64,000 nt of DNA, taken from NCBI RefSeq assembly GCF_011383005.1, contig NZ_CP049935.1:3348001-3412000 (forward strand), in the 5' to 3' direction. Positions 29,758 to 39,540 of this stretch are shown here, piece by piece. The position numbers and the translations under genes are program-made. How positions within the stretch are numbered: the stretch's first letter is position 1; each line of letters begins with the position of its first letter. Below the pieces are notes generated by a model. It was given only the letters and a program-made list of their open reading frames with translations, searched no databases and was not told where the DNA came from. Origin of the DNA: Phycicoccus sp. HDW14 (GTDB lineage Bacteria > Actinomycetota > Actinomycetes > Actinomycetales > Dermatophilaceae).

Positions 29758-30447
29758 ATGGGGAGGACCATCCGCCGGGCTGCCGGCTGCGCCGCCGTAC
29801 TCGTCCTCGCGACCGGGGTCGCGGGGTGCTCCTCGACGGGGTCGGGCGGGGGTCCGTCGCGGTCCGCGAGCTCCTCGGCGAGCGGGTCGGCGAGCCCGTC
29901 GGCGTCCCCGTCGGCGTCGTCATCGGCGGTCGCGCCCGCGGGCACCACGCTCATCCGGGCCCAGCGCAGCGGGCTGCGGTTCGCGGTGCCGACGTCCTGG
30001 CAGGTCACCGACCTCGCGACCGTCCTCGAGGGCGGCGACGACAAGGCCCTGCAGGACATCGCCCGCACAATGAACCTCCCGCTGAGCCAGCTCAAGGCCG
30101 CCGCCCGCACCGTCGACGTCGCCGCCTTCGGCCCCACCGTCAAGGGCTTCGCCCCGAACGTCAACGTCCAGTCGCTGCCCGTCGAGGAGGTTCCGACGGC
30201 CGCCCAGCTGAAGATGGTCATGGCCGCCGTGGGGGGCACGGTCGAGTCGGTCCGGGACGTGACGACGTCGCTCGGCCCGGGCCGGGTGTCGCGCTACACG
30301 CTCGAGGTCGGGTCGACGACCGTCGTCGGCCGGCAGATCGGGGTCAAGGGGCCGAAGGGGGTCGTGCTCGTCACCGTCTCCGACATCGACGCCAAGAGCG
30401 CCGACGTCGTGCTCGCCCTCGTGCAGGGCACGCTCGCCGCGACCTGA
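29758..30447 (+). CDS. Secreted lipoprotein, unknown function
   Basis: A 229-residue lipoprotein: the signal peptide ends in the lipobox LATGVAGC, with Cys24 as the lipidation site. A Ser/Ala/Pro-rich linker (SASSSASGSASPSASPSASS) leads to a compact C-terminal domain beginning TTLIRAQRSGLRFAVPTSWQ, with PTSWQVT reminiscent of extracytoplasmic LpqN-like or PsbP-like folds. The family is not assigned. It is a single gene divergent from gyrB. The ATG at 29758 is well placed. Confidence 0.85.
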   Translation: MGRTIRRAAGCAAVLVLATGVAGCSSTGSGGGPSRSASSSASGSASPSASPSASSSAVAPAGTTLIRAQRSGLRFAVPTSWQVTDLATVLEGGDDKALQDIARTMNLPLSQLKAAARTVDVAAFGPTVKGFAPNVNVQSLPVEEVPTAAQLKMVMAAVGGTVESVRDVTTSLGPGRVSRYTLEVGSTTVVGRQIGVKGPKGVVLVTVSDIDAKSADVVLALVQGTLAAT

Positions 30448-30468
30448 GCCGCGGCGTCCCGGCGTCGG

Positions 30469-31900
30469 TCAGGAGGCGACGCCGAGCACCACGAGGTCGG
30501 CGCTGCGCAGGCGGGCGAAGCGGTCCATCCCGTCGAGCAGGGCGGCGACGTGCGGCGCGGTGGCGTCGACGACGAGGATCCCCTCGCGGGCCGCGGTGTC
30601 GCGCACCGCCTCCCAGGTGCGGCGGTCGTCGGTGAAGGCGACGACGACCCCGGCGTCGGCCAGACCGTCGATGGTGCGCTCGCCGAGGGTCGTCGGGAGC
30701 GGGACGGTGGACCGGACGAGGTCGAGCAGGTCGCGGCTGTCCCCGGCCCGGCGCAGCAGGGCGTCACCGTGCAGTGCGAGCACCTCGCCGAACAGCTGGG
30801 GCCGCTGTGCGCCGAGGAGGATGAGCCGGGCCAGCAGCGAGCGGCCGATGCCCTCACCGACCGCGGCGTCGTCGTGCGCGGGGTCGGTGAGGATGTCGCG
30901 GCCGTCCTCGACGACCACCTGGCAGAAGGAGGCCCAGCCGGGCACGAGCTCGGTCGGGCCCTCGGCGGCGAGCATCCCCCGACGTAGCGGCGGTGGGCGC
31001 TGCGGTGGCCGGGGAAGGTGCGGAAGGCCGTGACGGCCGCGACCGCGCGCACCCGTCCGACCGAGGTCTCGAGCGGGAGGACGACGAGCGGGTCGATGCC
31101 GACGCGCTGGCGGAACCACTCGGCCTGGGCCTCGGCGTCGCGGTCCCAGAGGGTCGTGCCGCCGGAGACCTCGACCCCGTCGACCTCGACGGCGAAGGGC
31201 AGCTGGTCGGCGACGTCGAGGACGTGCTCGAGCGTCGTCTCGGGGGTGCACCAGGAGCGGGTGGCGGCGCGGGGGTGCAGGCGGATCTCGGTGCCCGGGG
31301 TGTCGAGCGCCTCGTCGGCGAGCGTGACGCGCACGGTGCCGTCGGCGAGGCCGACCCAGCGCATCGTCGGGGCGCCGGGCACGAGGGCCGAGCGGGTGCG
31401 CAGCTCGACGACGTCGGCGACCTGGAAGCTCGCGAGCAGGGCGACCTCGTAGCGGCGCATCCCCTCGCGGACCGGGCCGTGGTGGTGCTGGTCGGGGGTC
31501 GCGGCGAGCCAGCGGACCTCCTGGGCGGTGAAGCCGACGCCGTCGTCGCGCACGACGAGGGGTCCGCCACCGGTCGCCGAGGTCACGCGGACCCGGCCGA
31601 CGTGGTCGGGGTCGACGCGGCGGCGGGCCGTGATGCCGACGAGCGCGCTGCCGAGCAGCTCGCGGACGTGGACGCGCGGGCCGGTGCCGAGGGCCGGGGC
31701 GGAGAGGCGCGGCGAGCGCGCGGCCTCCGGGGCGGAGGCGGCGGGGGTCGTCGCGGTCGGGGTCGCGGCGGGCGGTGCCGTGGGCGCGGGGTGGCGCTCC
31801 GCGGCACGAGGTGGGGCTCGGGGGTCGGCGGGGTCGCCGAGGGCCGACCGGTCGGGTCGGAGGGGCTGCCGGTCGGTGGACCGGGCACGGGGCTGCGCAC
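30469..31900 (-). CDS. HSP90-like GHKL protein, frame-broken, degenerate ATP site
   Basis: The product resembles the actinobacterial HSP90 family: RVHVRELLGSALVGITARR, VVRDDGVGFTAQEVRWLA (GHKL motif II, DxGxGF) and a C-terminal middle domain (FCQVVVEDGRDILTDP). In HSP90 the first motif reads ELLQNA-D, but here ELLGSALVG lacks the Mg-binding Asn and the following Asp, so ATP hydrolysis is doubtful. The frame breaks by one base at a run of five C (30976-30980): YVGG in one frame continues as MLAAEGPTELVPGW in the next. The 5' end is uncertain; GTG at 31900 is a candidate start. A pseudo-ATPase chaperone is the simplest reading. Confidence 0.7.
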
Positions 31901-32073
31901 GTGCTGGCTCCGTTCGGGGTGCTCGGGCCGGGTCGCGGTCCTGGGATGTGCTGGATCCCTTGCAGGATGACCGCGACGGCGCCGATTCCGTGCACCGGAG
32001 CGGGCCGGGTCCGCTCCTCGGCGCGGGAGACCGACCGAATGGGCGATGGCCGCCCCCACCGACCGTCCCGGGG

Positions 32074-33540
32074 TCAGGCGGTGCCGCCGCCGTGGAGGGT
32101 GCGCTCGAGGAGGGCCCGGACGTCGTCGCTGAGCACCTGCTCGGGGACGGTGACGTCGACCTCGGGCAGGGCACAGCGCACGCCGTAGCAGTAGGCGTCG
32201 GGGTAGTCGCGGTCGGCGGCGGCGGCCAGGCCCTGGAGGCGGTCGGTGGCCAGCAGCGAGCGCCACGCCCGTCCGTCCTCGTCGGGGAGCTCGCCGAGGG
32301 TGACGGTCCGCTCGCGGGTGCGGCCGGCCAGGCCGCCGGTGCGCCGGACCGCGAGCTCGGTGCCGGGGGCGGGGACCGGGACACCGGGGCCGGGGTGCCG
32401 GGGGCATCGGGCGACTGCGGCGTGCCGGGGTCGGCGGGCGTCGTGCCGCCCGTGGACCCGTCGCCCGACCCCGGTGCCCCGACGGCCGTGACCCCCACAC
32501 CGGCCCACGCGGCCGCGACCGCCTGCGCCTCGCGCGAGCCCTCGCCGTACCGGGCGCCGGCCGCGGCGGTGGTCAGGGCGGCGAAGGTCGCGAAGTCGCA
32601 GTCGGCGGCGATGTCGCCGGTGAGGGCGTCGAACCACACCTGGCCCGCGACCTCCCACGCGTTGCCCCGAGCGCGACGGCGAGGTCGTGGAACGCCTTGT
32701 TGGGGATGCCGGAGTTGATGTGGACGCCGCCGTTGTCGTCGGCGGTCTCGACGTAGTGGTCCATGTGCGCCGGCTGCGGGTCCTTGCCGAGCTGCGGGTC
32801 GTCGTACGCGGTGCCCGGGGCGGCCATCGAGCGCAGCGCCACGCCCTGGACGCCCGGCGCCAGCAGCTCGGCGCCGATGAGCCAGTCGGCCTGCTCGGCG
32901 GACTGCCCGAGGGAGTGCTGCTTGACGAGGACCCCGAAGACGTCGGACACCGACTCGTTGAGGGCGCCCGACTGGTCCCGGTAGTTCAGGCCGGCGGTGT
33001 ACTGCGTGACGCCGTGGGCCAGCTCGTGGCCGATGACGTCGATGCTGCGCGTGAAGCCGAGGAAGACCACGCCGTCACCGTCGCCGAACACCATCTGCGT
33101 GCCGTCCCAGAAGGCGTTGTCGTAGTCGGTGCCGTAGTGGACGGTCGCGACGAGCGGAAGACCCTTGCCGTCCAACGAGTTCCGTGAGTAGGCGTCCATC
33201 CACAGCCGCCACGTGGCACCGAGCCCGTCGTACGCCTGGGTGACGGCCTCGTCGGCGGTGGCCGGCTCGCCCTCCGCCCGGACCTGCGTGCCGGGCAGCG
33301 TCGTGCCGTGCTGCGCGTCGTGGATGGTGCGCTGCGGACCGGCGGGCGTGCCGGGCTCGACGGACGGCCTGGCGCTCCGGCCCCCGGGCGCGCCTCGGCG
33401 GTGACCCGGCCGCGCCGCAGCTGTTCGTCGACGAGCAGCGTGCCGCCTGCGCTCGACGCGACCCGCTCGTCGTCGGACGCCGCGAGCGCCGCGAGCAGGT
33501 ACGGCGGGACGATGGAGCAGCACGCGGGGGAGGTCGTCAT
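32074..33540 (-). CDS. M4 metallopeptidase with C-terminal emfourin-like domain, frame-broken
   Basis: A thermolysin-family zinc protease: HELAHG supplies the HExxH zinc site, with the downstream glutamate in ALNESVSDVFG. The C-terminus in another frame reads TELAVRRTGGLAGRTRERTV and ends LERTLHGGGTA, which matches emfourin, the inhibitor domain of M4 proteases, here fused to the protease. The N-terminus (MTTSPACCSIVPPYLLAALA) starts at the ATG at 33540. Three frame breaks occur in runs of four or five identical bases: near 33381-33395, 32665-32668 and 32386-32395. All are consistent with single-base losses in the assembly; the intact protein would be about 490 residues. No typical signal peptide is seen. 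Confidence 0.85.
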
Positions 33541-33686
33541 CCCTCCACGATGCCCCGCCCACCGACATCGGCGAGCGCTGCGGGGCGGCTCCCACCGGGT
33601 GGTCAGCCTCCGTCCACCTCGCGTCCGGGTCGCACCCAGGTGACCGGGGTAGGCGTGGGGTGAGCCACCGACCGAGAGGAGCATCC

Positions 33687-34690
33687 ATGACACGCGTCGT
33701 CGCCATCACCGGAGCCAGCGGGGGGATCGGGCGGGCCACCGCCCGGGAGTTCGCGAGGAGGGGGGACTCCGTCGCCCTCCTGGCCCGCGGCGAGCGAGGG
33801 CTCGAGGCCGCCGCGGAGGAGGTGCGGGCGCTCGGCGGGCGGGCCCTCGTCGTGCCCACCGACGTCTCGGACGCGGACGCGGTCGAGGCCGCCGTCGAAC
33901 GCGTCGAGACCGAGCTCGGGGCGGTCGACGTGTGGGTCAACGTGGCCTTCACCTCGGTCTTCGCCCGGTTCGGGGACATCAGCCCGCAGGAGTACCGCCG
34001 GGTCACCGACGTCAGCTACCTCGGCTACGTCTACGCGACGATGGCGGTCCTGCGCCGGATGACGGAGCGCGACCGCGGCACGATCGTGCACGTGGGCTCG
34101 ACCCTGGCCTACCGCGGCATCCCCTGCAGTCGGCCTACTGCGGGGCCAAGCACGCCCTCCAGGGCTTCCACGAGTCCCTCCGCTGCGAGCTGCTCCACGA
34201 GCGCAGCGGCGTGCGCGTGACGATGGTGCAGATGCCGGCCGTCAACACCCCGCAGTTCTCCTGGGTGCTCTCGCGCCTGCCCGAGAAGGCGCAGCCGGTG
34301 CCGCCCATCTACCAGCCGGAGGTGGCCGCCCGGGCCGTGGTCTTCGCGGCCGAGCACCCCCGCCGCCGGGAGTACTGGGTCGGCGCGAGCACCGTCGGGA
34401 CCCTGCTGGCCAACGCCGTGGTGCCCGGCCTGCTCGACCGCTACCTCGCCCGGACCGGGTTCGCCTCGCAGCAGACCGGCGAGGACCGGGACCAGGACCA
34501 GCCGGCGAACCTCTGGGAACCGGCCGACGGGACGGGGGGTCGTGACTTCGGGGCCCACGGGGCGTTCGACGGCCGGTCGCACGCCCGCAGCCCGCAGCAG
34601 TGGGTCGCCCACCGCTACCCCCAGGTGGCCGCCGCGCTGGCCGGGACGCTCGCGGTCGGGGCCGCTGCCCTGGTCGGCCGTCGGCGGTGA
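33687..34690 (+). CDS. SDR family oxidoreductase, frame-broken
   Basis: A short-chain dehydrogenase: TGASGGIG at residues 8-15 (NAD(P)-binding Gly motif), HVGSTLAY with the catalytic Ser, and YCGAK with the Tyr-x-x-x-Lys pair. The ATG at 33687 (MTRVVAITGASGG) follows AGAGGAG. The reading frame is lost at a CCCC run (34121-34124): upstream AYRGIPC, downstream IPLQSAYCGAK in the next frame. The product continues with a C-terminal membrane-like stretch (AALAGTLAVGAAALVGRRR). Substrate unknown. It is separated from the M4 protease by a divergent spacer. Confidence 0.9.
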
Positions 34691-34743
34691 GACCTCAGCC
34701 GGCGGCCTGACGGAAGGCCTCGTCCGACCGGCGACCGACCTCG

Positions 34744-35498
34744 TCAGCGGCGCAGGGCCGCGGCCATCCGCTCCTGCGCGAGGGGGGAGGCGAAGAGCTC
34801 GCCGGACAGGCGGGCCATCGCCTCGCCGTCGGCGTCGAACGAGGCGAGGAGGTCGGCGGCCAGCAGGGCCTTGGCGGCGACGAGTCCCTGGCGCGCGCCG
34901 GCGCGCAGGTCGTCGAGGACGGCGGCGACGGCGGTGTCCATCCCGGCCTCGTCGACGACGTGCGTGACGAGACCACCGGCCCGGGCCTCGTCGGCCGTGA
35001 AGGCGCGACCGGTGAGGAACCAGTCGGAGGCAGTGCGCCCGGAGAGCCTGTGCCGCAGCGGGATCGAGATGGCAGCAGCGGCGAGGCCGAGGCGCACCTC
35101 GGTGAGCGCGAACGACACGTCGTCGCGGCAGACCACGACGTCGGCGGCCGCGACGAGGCCCAGCCCGCCGGCGCGCACGGGGCCGTCGAGCCGGACGAGG
35201 ACGGGCACCGGCAGGGCGGCGATGCGGCGCTGGAGGTCGACGATGCCGCGCGCCGACTCGGTCATGTCGACGATGGCGGCCTCCTTGAGGTCGGCGCCGG
35301 CGCAGAAGACCCGGTGGCTGGAGCGCAGGAGGACGCCGTGGAGGGACTCGTCGCGGGCGAGGTCGTCGAGGTGGGCGGCCAGCTCGGTGACGAGGCGACG
35401 GGAGAGGGCGTTGCGGTTGGCCGGCGAGTCGAGCGTGACGACGGCGACGCGGTCGTCGTCGGAGCGGGTGACCAGGGGGCGTCGGCGTCGGCATCCAC
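34744..35498 (-). CDS. Enoyl-CoA hydratase/isomerase family protein, frame-broken near start
   Basis: A crotonase-fold protein: HRVFCAGADLKEAA supplies the oxyanion-hole Gly, and DGPVRAGGLGLVAAADVVV the second hydration loop. The likely start is GTG at 35498 (MDADADAP), whose frame is lost after a run of five Gs (35475-35479) and continues as LVTRSDDDRVAVVTLDSPAN. The coding part ends at 34744. It is probably an acyl-CoA hydratase of fatty-acid or small-acid catabolism; the substrate cannot be told. It lies downstream of the F420-dependent reductase on the same strand. Confidence 0.88.
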
Positions 35499-35533
35499 GG
35501 GGCGACCCTAGCCCGCGGGTCCGCCCCCCGGTC

Positions 35534-36009
35534 TCAGGCCGCCGGGGTGACCCGGAAGACCGGGAACCCGGGGGCGGCGGCCGCGAGCTCGGCGTCGGTG
35601 GAGTCCTTGGAGAGGCCCTCGACGAAGCGCCCGACCTCCCAGCCCCAGCGCTCGAGGTACACGCGGATGACCGCCGGGCGCTCCTCGACGGGGACCTCGA
35701 CGAGCCGGACCTGCTCGACCCGACGGCCGACGCGCAGCTGGGCCTCACCGGCGACCCGGGCGTTGCGGACCCACTCGGTGTTGCCGCGCGGGGCGACGAG
35801 GAAGCGCTCGTCCTCGAGGGGCATGAGGTTGACCGGCGTGCTGCGCGGCAGGCCCGAGCGGCGGCCACGCACGGTGAGCACCCGCGAGCCCATGAGGCTG
35901 ACGCCGTGCTCGGTGAGCCACCGGACGGCGGTGTTGAACCAGGCGTCCATCCGCTCGGTGGGACGCACGTAGCGGGTGGCGGGGTCGGGGTGGTCGGCTG
36001 CTCGGTCAT
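35534..36009 (-). CDS. Deazaflavin (F420)-dependent nitroreductase family protein (DUF385), frame-broken near start
   Basis: A DUF385/Ddn-type protein: DAWFNTAVRWLTEHGVSLMG and RSTPVNLMPLEDERFLVAP are the typical N-terminal and flavin-binding sections, ending RVTPAA. Family members bind coenzyme F420 and reduce quinones or nitro compounds. The likely start is ATG 36009 (MTEQPTTP), and the frame then breaks within a GGGG run near 35981-35990, resuming as DPATRYVRPTERMDAW. It is transcribed divergently from the TetR gene, across two matching palindromes, so the TetR protein probably controls it. The open frame that starts at 36034 is a chance extension. Confidence 0.85.
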
Positions 36010-36028
36010 CGGTCTCTCCTCGTCCTGT

Positions 36029-36091
36029 GAGCACTGCTCTCGTTTTGACGAGTGTGCCCCGTCCTCCTGGTCAATGTCAAGAGCAGTGCTC
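36029..36091. promoter_or_regulatory. Paired TetR operator palindromes in divergent promoter
   Basis: Two near-identical 11-base palindromes, GAGCACTGCTC at 36029-36039 and GAGCAGTGCTC at 36081-36091, flank a TTTTGACG element at about 36042-36049. Each extends outward to a GAGAGCA-N-TGCTCTC-like symmetry. They lie between the divergent F420-reductase and TetR genes. The position and duplication are classic for autoregulation by a TetR dimer; binding is inferred. Confidence 0.7.
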
Positions 36092-36113
36092 TCGTCGTGT
36101 GGTTGGATGGGTC

Positions 36114-36883
36114 ATGCCCACCCGCGCCGAGCACCGGCAGGCCGTCGAGGCCCGCATCGTCGAGATCGGTCGGCGCCACCTGGCGTCCGAGGGCGCGGCC
36201 GGCCTCTCGCTGCGCGCGGTGACCCGCGACCTGGGGATGGTGTCGTCCGCGGTGTACCGGTACGTCGCCAACCGCGACGAGCTGCTGACCCTCCTCCTCG
36301 TCGACGCGTACACCGAGCAGGCCGACGCCGTCGACGCGGCCGTGGCCGGAGCCGCCGGACGGTCGTGGGACGAGCGGATCGTCGTCGGCGGGATGGCCTT
36401 CCGTGAGTGGGCGGTCCGCGACCCGTCGAGCTACGCGCTGCTGTACGGCAGCCCGGTGCCGGGGTACGAGGCGCCGGCCGAACGTACCGTCGAGCCGGGC
36501 ACGCGGGTCGTCATCACCCTGGCGGGGCTCGTCGACGAGGGGGTACGGGAGGGGTCGGTTCCGGTCGACGGTCCGGTGCCCATCGCGCACGCGGGCCTGT
36601 CCGACGACCTCGTGCGGGTGGCCGCCGAGACCGGTCTCGGGGCGGGGCCCGACGTCCTGGCCCGGGCGCTGACCCTGTGGGCCGTCCTCGTCGGGGGACC
36701 AGCCTCGAGGTGTTCGGGCAGTACGGCGGGGACACGTTCGCTGACGCCGGGGCGCTGCTCGAGCAGCAGCTCCGCCTCGTCCTGTCCCTCCTGCGCGCCC
36801 CTGACCCGACTGATTGCCCAGAACCCACGTCGGAGGGCCGAATCCGAGCCCGTCCAGGTGGGTTGTGGGCAATAAGTCGGTGA
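36114..36883 (+). CDS. TetR-family transcriptional regulator, frame-broken near end
   Basis: An N-terminal helix-turn-helix (LRAVTRDLGMVSSAVYRYVA, residues 39-58) with the TetR DNA-binding spacing, and a C-terminal helical ligand-binding domain. The ATG at 36114 (MPTRAEHRQAVEAR) is chosen because the upstream frame lies in the operator region. The frame shifts in a run of five Gs (36693-36697), LWAVLVGG continuing as TSLEVFGQYGGDTFADAG. The product controls the divergent F420-dependent reductase gene, inferred from the shared palindromes. The ligand is unknown. Confidence 0.9.
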
Positions 36884-36907
36884 GTGGGGGTCGAGGCGGG
36901 CTGAGGG

Positions 36908-37489
36908 TCAGCCGTAGGTGTCTCGAGGGCCGCGGCCGTCCTGCACCCGGTGCCGGCCGCGCGACCACGTCGGCGCACTCGGCCCGACGACCCGCAGCTC
37001 GGCGACCGTCCCCTCGCCGACGTCCTCGGCGAGCCGGGTCATCAGCGAGGACTCGAGGAGCCGCAGCTGGGTGGCCCAGGCCGTCGAGTCGGCGCGCACG
37101 GTGAGCACGCCGTCGACGAAGTCGGTGGGATGGCAGTGCGCCGCGACCTCCTCGCCGACGATGCCCGGCCAGCGCCCGATGACCGAGCCCACCGCGACGT
37201 CGGCACCCCACCCGCGGTCACCGACGAACCGGTCGATCTGGTCGCCGAGCAGCTGCGGGTCGCGGCCGGCGTCACCGCGCCGACCGCCCGGCACGTCCTT
37301 GGCCCGGCGGCGGGGCTTCAGGCCCGGCCGCAGCCCCTTGGCCCGGGCTCGCGCGCGGGCCCGGGCGAGTGCCTCGGCCGTCGCCAGCCCGGCGTCCCCG
37401 ACCTCGACCTCGGATCCCTCGGATGCCTCGCTGCCGGACACCTCGGCCTCGGGGTCGGGTGTGGGTGCCTCGGGGGGGTCAGGCGTCAT
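36908..37489 (-). CDS. dciA: DciA-like (DUF721) replicative helicase operator
   Basis: A 193-residue protein with a low-complexity acidic and basic N-terminal half ([20 protein letters not shown]) and a C-terminal DUF721 domain ([37 protein letters not shown]). DUF721/DciA proteins load or assist the DnaB helicase at the origin in bacteria without DnaC. It overlaps the 3' end of recF by 11 bases, with ATG at 37489, and lies in the conserved recF-dciA order. No membrane span or enzymatic motif. The family call is firm; the loader role is by homology. Confidence 0.92.
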   Translation of the reverse strand: MTPDPPEAPTPDPEAEVSGSEASEGSEVEVGDAGLATAEALARARARARAKGLRPGLKPRRRAKDVPGGRRGDAGRDPQLLGDQIDRFVGDRGWGADVAVGSVIGRWPGIVGEEVAAHCHPTDFVDGVLTVRADSTAWATQLRLLESSLMTRLAEDVGEGTVAELRVVGPSAPTWSRGRHRVQDGRGPRDTYG

Positions 37490-38744
37490 CCGACGCCTCC
37501 TCGGTCGGCACGCCCGCCGGGGGCACGTCGTCGCCGTCGCCGTCGGCCGGCCCCTCGACGGACCCCAGCGTCACCCGGACCGTCCGGCCGGCCAGCGCCT
37601 CGGGGACGTCCTCGGGCACCGCGGCCGTGACGAGCACCTGCTCGGCGTCGGCGACCATCGCGGCCAGCCGCTCGCGCCGGCCGGAGTCGAGCTCGGCGAA
37701 GACGTCGTCGAGGACGAGCACGGGATCGTCACCGAGGTCGGTGCGCAGCAGCTGGAAGGCCGCGAGCCGCAGCCCGAGCGCGAACGACCAGGACTCCCCG
37801 TGGCTGGCGTACCCCTTGGCCGGCAGTTCGCCGAGCGAGAGCAGCACGTCGTCGCGGTGCGGCCCGACGAGGCACACGCCGCGCTCGACCTCGGCGTCGC
37901 GCACCTCGGCGAGGGACGCCAGCAGCTCGTCGTGCAGCTCGGCCACCTCCGGCACCTCACCGGCGGCCAGGCGGGCCGCCGTGGCCTCCCGCAGCGAGGA
38001 CCGGTAGGCCACCCGGGCGTCGGACTGCCCGTTGCTCACCTCGTCGTAGGCCTTGCCGAGGTACGGGCCGAGGTCGCGCAGCAGCCGCAGCCGCGCGTAG
38101 AGCAGCTGGGACCCGACACCGGCCAGCTGGGCGTCCCAGACCGACAGGGTGTGCAGCGCCGTCGCGGTCTCCGACGCCGGGTCGAGCGCCTCGGCCCCGG
38201 GCCGCGGCCGACGACCCCGCGCCCGACGGGACAGGTACGGCTGCGCGGACTTCAGCAGGGCCGAGCGCTGCTTGACGATGCGGTCGTACTCCTGACGCAC
38301 CCCGGCCCAGCGCGGCTGGCGCGCCACGAGCAGGTCGTCGAGGAAGCGCCGGCGCTCGCCCGGGTCGCCCTTGACGAGCGCGAGGTCCTCCGGCGCGAAG
38401 AGCACCGTGCGCAGGGTGCCGAGCACCTCGCGCGGGCGCACCGGCGAGCGACCGAGCCGCGCCCGGTTCGCCTTGCCCGGGGTGATCTCGAGCTCGACGA
38501 GCGTCTCGCGCCCGTCCCGCACGATCGCGCCACGCACCACCGCGCGGTCGGCCCCGAACCGGACGAGCGGGGCATCGGTGGCGACCCGGTGCGACGAGAG
38601 CGTCGCCAGGTAGCCGACGGCCTCGACGAGGTTGGTCTTGCCCTGCCCGTTGAGGCCGACGAGGGTCGTCACACCCGGCTCGAGGGGCAGCTCGGCCCGC
38701 TCGTAGCTGCGGTAGTCCCCGAGGGACAGGTGCCGGACGAACAC
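37479..38744 (-). CDS. recF: RecF DNA replication/repair protein
   Basis: A 421-residue SMC-like ATPase for RecFOR-mediated gap repair. [18 protein letters not shown] carries Walker [21 protein letters not shown] the Walker B/D-loop and GPHRDDVL the downstream conserved segment. The chosen GTG at 38744 gives [20 protein letters not shown], the standard N-terminus, and follows CGGGGA. The frame formally reaches 38813, but the extra residues are not RecF-like. The C-terminal tail beyond about residue 385 is Asp/Gly-rich and longer than usual. It overlaps dciA, which follows it. Confidence 0.98.
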   Translation of the reverse strand: MFVRHLSLGDYRSYERAELPLEPGVTTLVGLNGQGKTNLVEAVGYLATLSSHRVATDAPLVRFGADRAVVRGAIVRDGRETLVELEITPGKANRARLGRSPVRPREVLGTLRTVLFAPEDLALVKGDPGERRRFLDDLLVARQPRWAGVRQEYDRIVKQRSALLKSAQPYLSRRARGRRPRPGAEALDPASETATALHTLSVWDAQLAGVGSQLLYARLRLLRDLGPYLGKAYDEVSNGQSDARVAYRSSLREATAARLAAGEVPEVAELHDELLASLAEVRDAEVERGVCLVGPHRDDVLLSLGELPAKGYASHGESWSFALGLRLAAFQLLRTDLGDDPVLVLDDVFAELDSGRRERLAAMVADAEQVLVTAAVPEDVPEALAGRTVRVTLGSVEGPADGDGDDVPPAGVPTEEASDDA

Positions 38745-38875
38745 TCCCCGAGAGTAGTGCGCGCCGCCGTCGGGCCGATGACGCACCGCCCGCGCCGGCG
38801 TATCACCCAGCACGCCGGCGGACTCCTCCCGCTGAGCGCACCGGACGCCCCGGTGCCCCCACCCAGGAGGTCCGG

Positions 38876-39499
38876 ATGTCCCACCCCACCCTCGGCACCA
38901 ACCGCCGCACCCTCGTCGGCGCCCTCGGGCTCGGCACGCTCGGGCTCGGGACCCTCGGCCTCGCGTCGCCCGCCCAGGCCGCCGCGCCCGCCGGGCTCGT
39001 CATCCCGCCGGACGCGCTGGGCACCGGCGTCCCCGAGATCTACCTCGTCGTCGACGGCATCACGGGGGACTCGACCGACAAGGACTTCCGCGGGGCCATC
39101 GAGCTGCTCGCCCTCGACTGGGGCGTCAAGGCCAAGCGCTCGACGTCGGGCAGCGGGTCCGGGGCCGGCAAGCCGGTGGCCGGCGACGTGAAGTTCGCCG
39201 CGCGCTCGTCGTCCGCCTCGCCGAAGCTGCTGCAGCGGCTCGTGTCCGGCCGGATGGTCCGTCGGGCGACCGTGCACGTCATGCGGCGCGGGGAGAACCG
39301 CGTCGAGGCGATGACGCTCGACCTCAAGGACGTCCTCGTCACCGGCTACGAGGTGATGTCGGCCAGCGGTCTGCCGGTCGAGGTCGTGTCCCTCGCGATG
39401 AACGGGCTCACCGAGACCTGGATCCCGCAGCGGGCGGACGGCTCGCTCGGCACGCCCGTGTCCGTGACCTGGGACCTGCGGACGGGCAAGGTGACCTGA
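38876..39499 (+). CDS. Tat-exported Hcp-like protein
   Basis: A 207-residue protein with a twin-arginine signal ([20 protein letters not shown], cleavage near AQAA) and a mature domain starting [20 protein letters not shown]. The domain matches the T6SS tube-protein (Hcp) fold: [29 protein letters not shown] and [15 protein letters not shown]. No T6SS genes are near, and Gram-positive bacteria lack T6SS, so this is an exported Hcp-like protein of unknown role. The ATG at 38876 is after GGAGG. It is divergent from recF. Confidence 0.8.
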   Translation: MSHPTLGTNRRTLVGALGLGTLGLGTLGLASPAQAAAPAGLVIPPDALGTGVPEIYLVVDGITGDSTDKDFRGAIELLALDWGVKAKRSTSGSGSGAGKPVAGDVKFAARSSSASPKLLQRLVSGRMVRRATVHVMRRGENRVEAMTLDLKDVLVTGYEVMSASGLPVEVVSLAMNGLTETWIPQRADGSLGTPVSVTWDLRTGKVT

Positions 39500-39540
39500 A
39501 CCCACCGGGACCGGAGCCCGGCCGGGTCGGGTCCTGGCGG

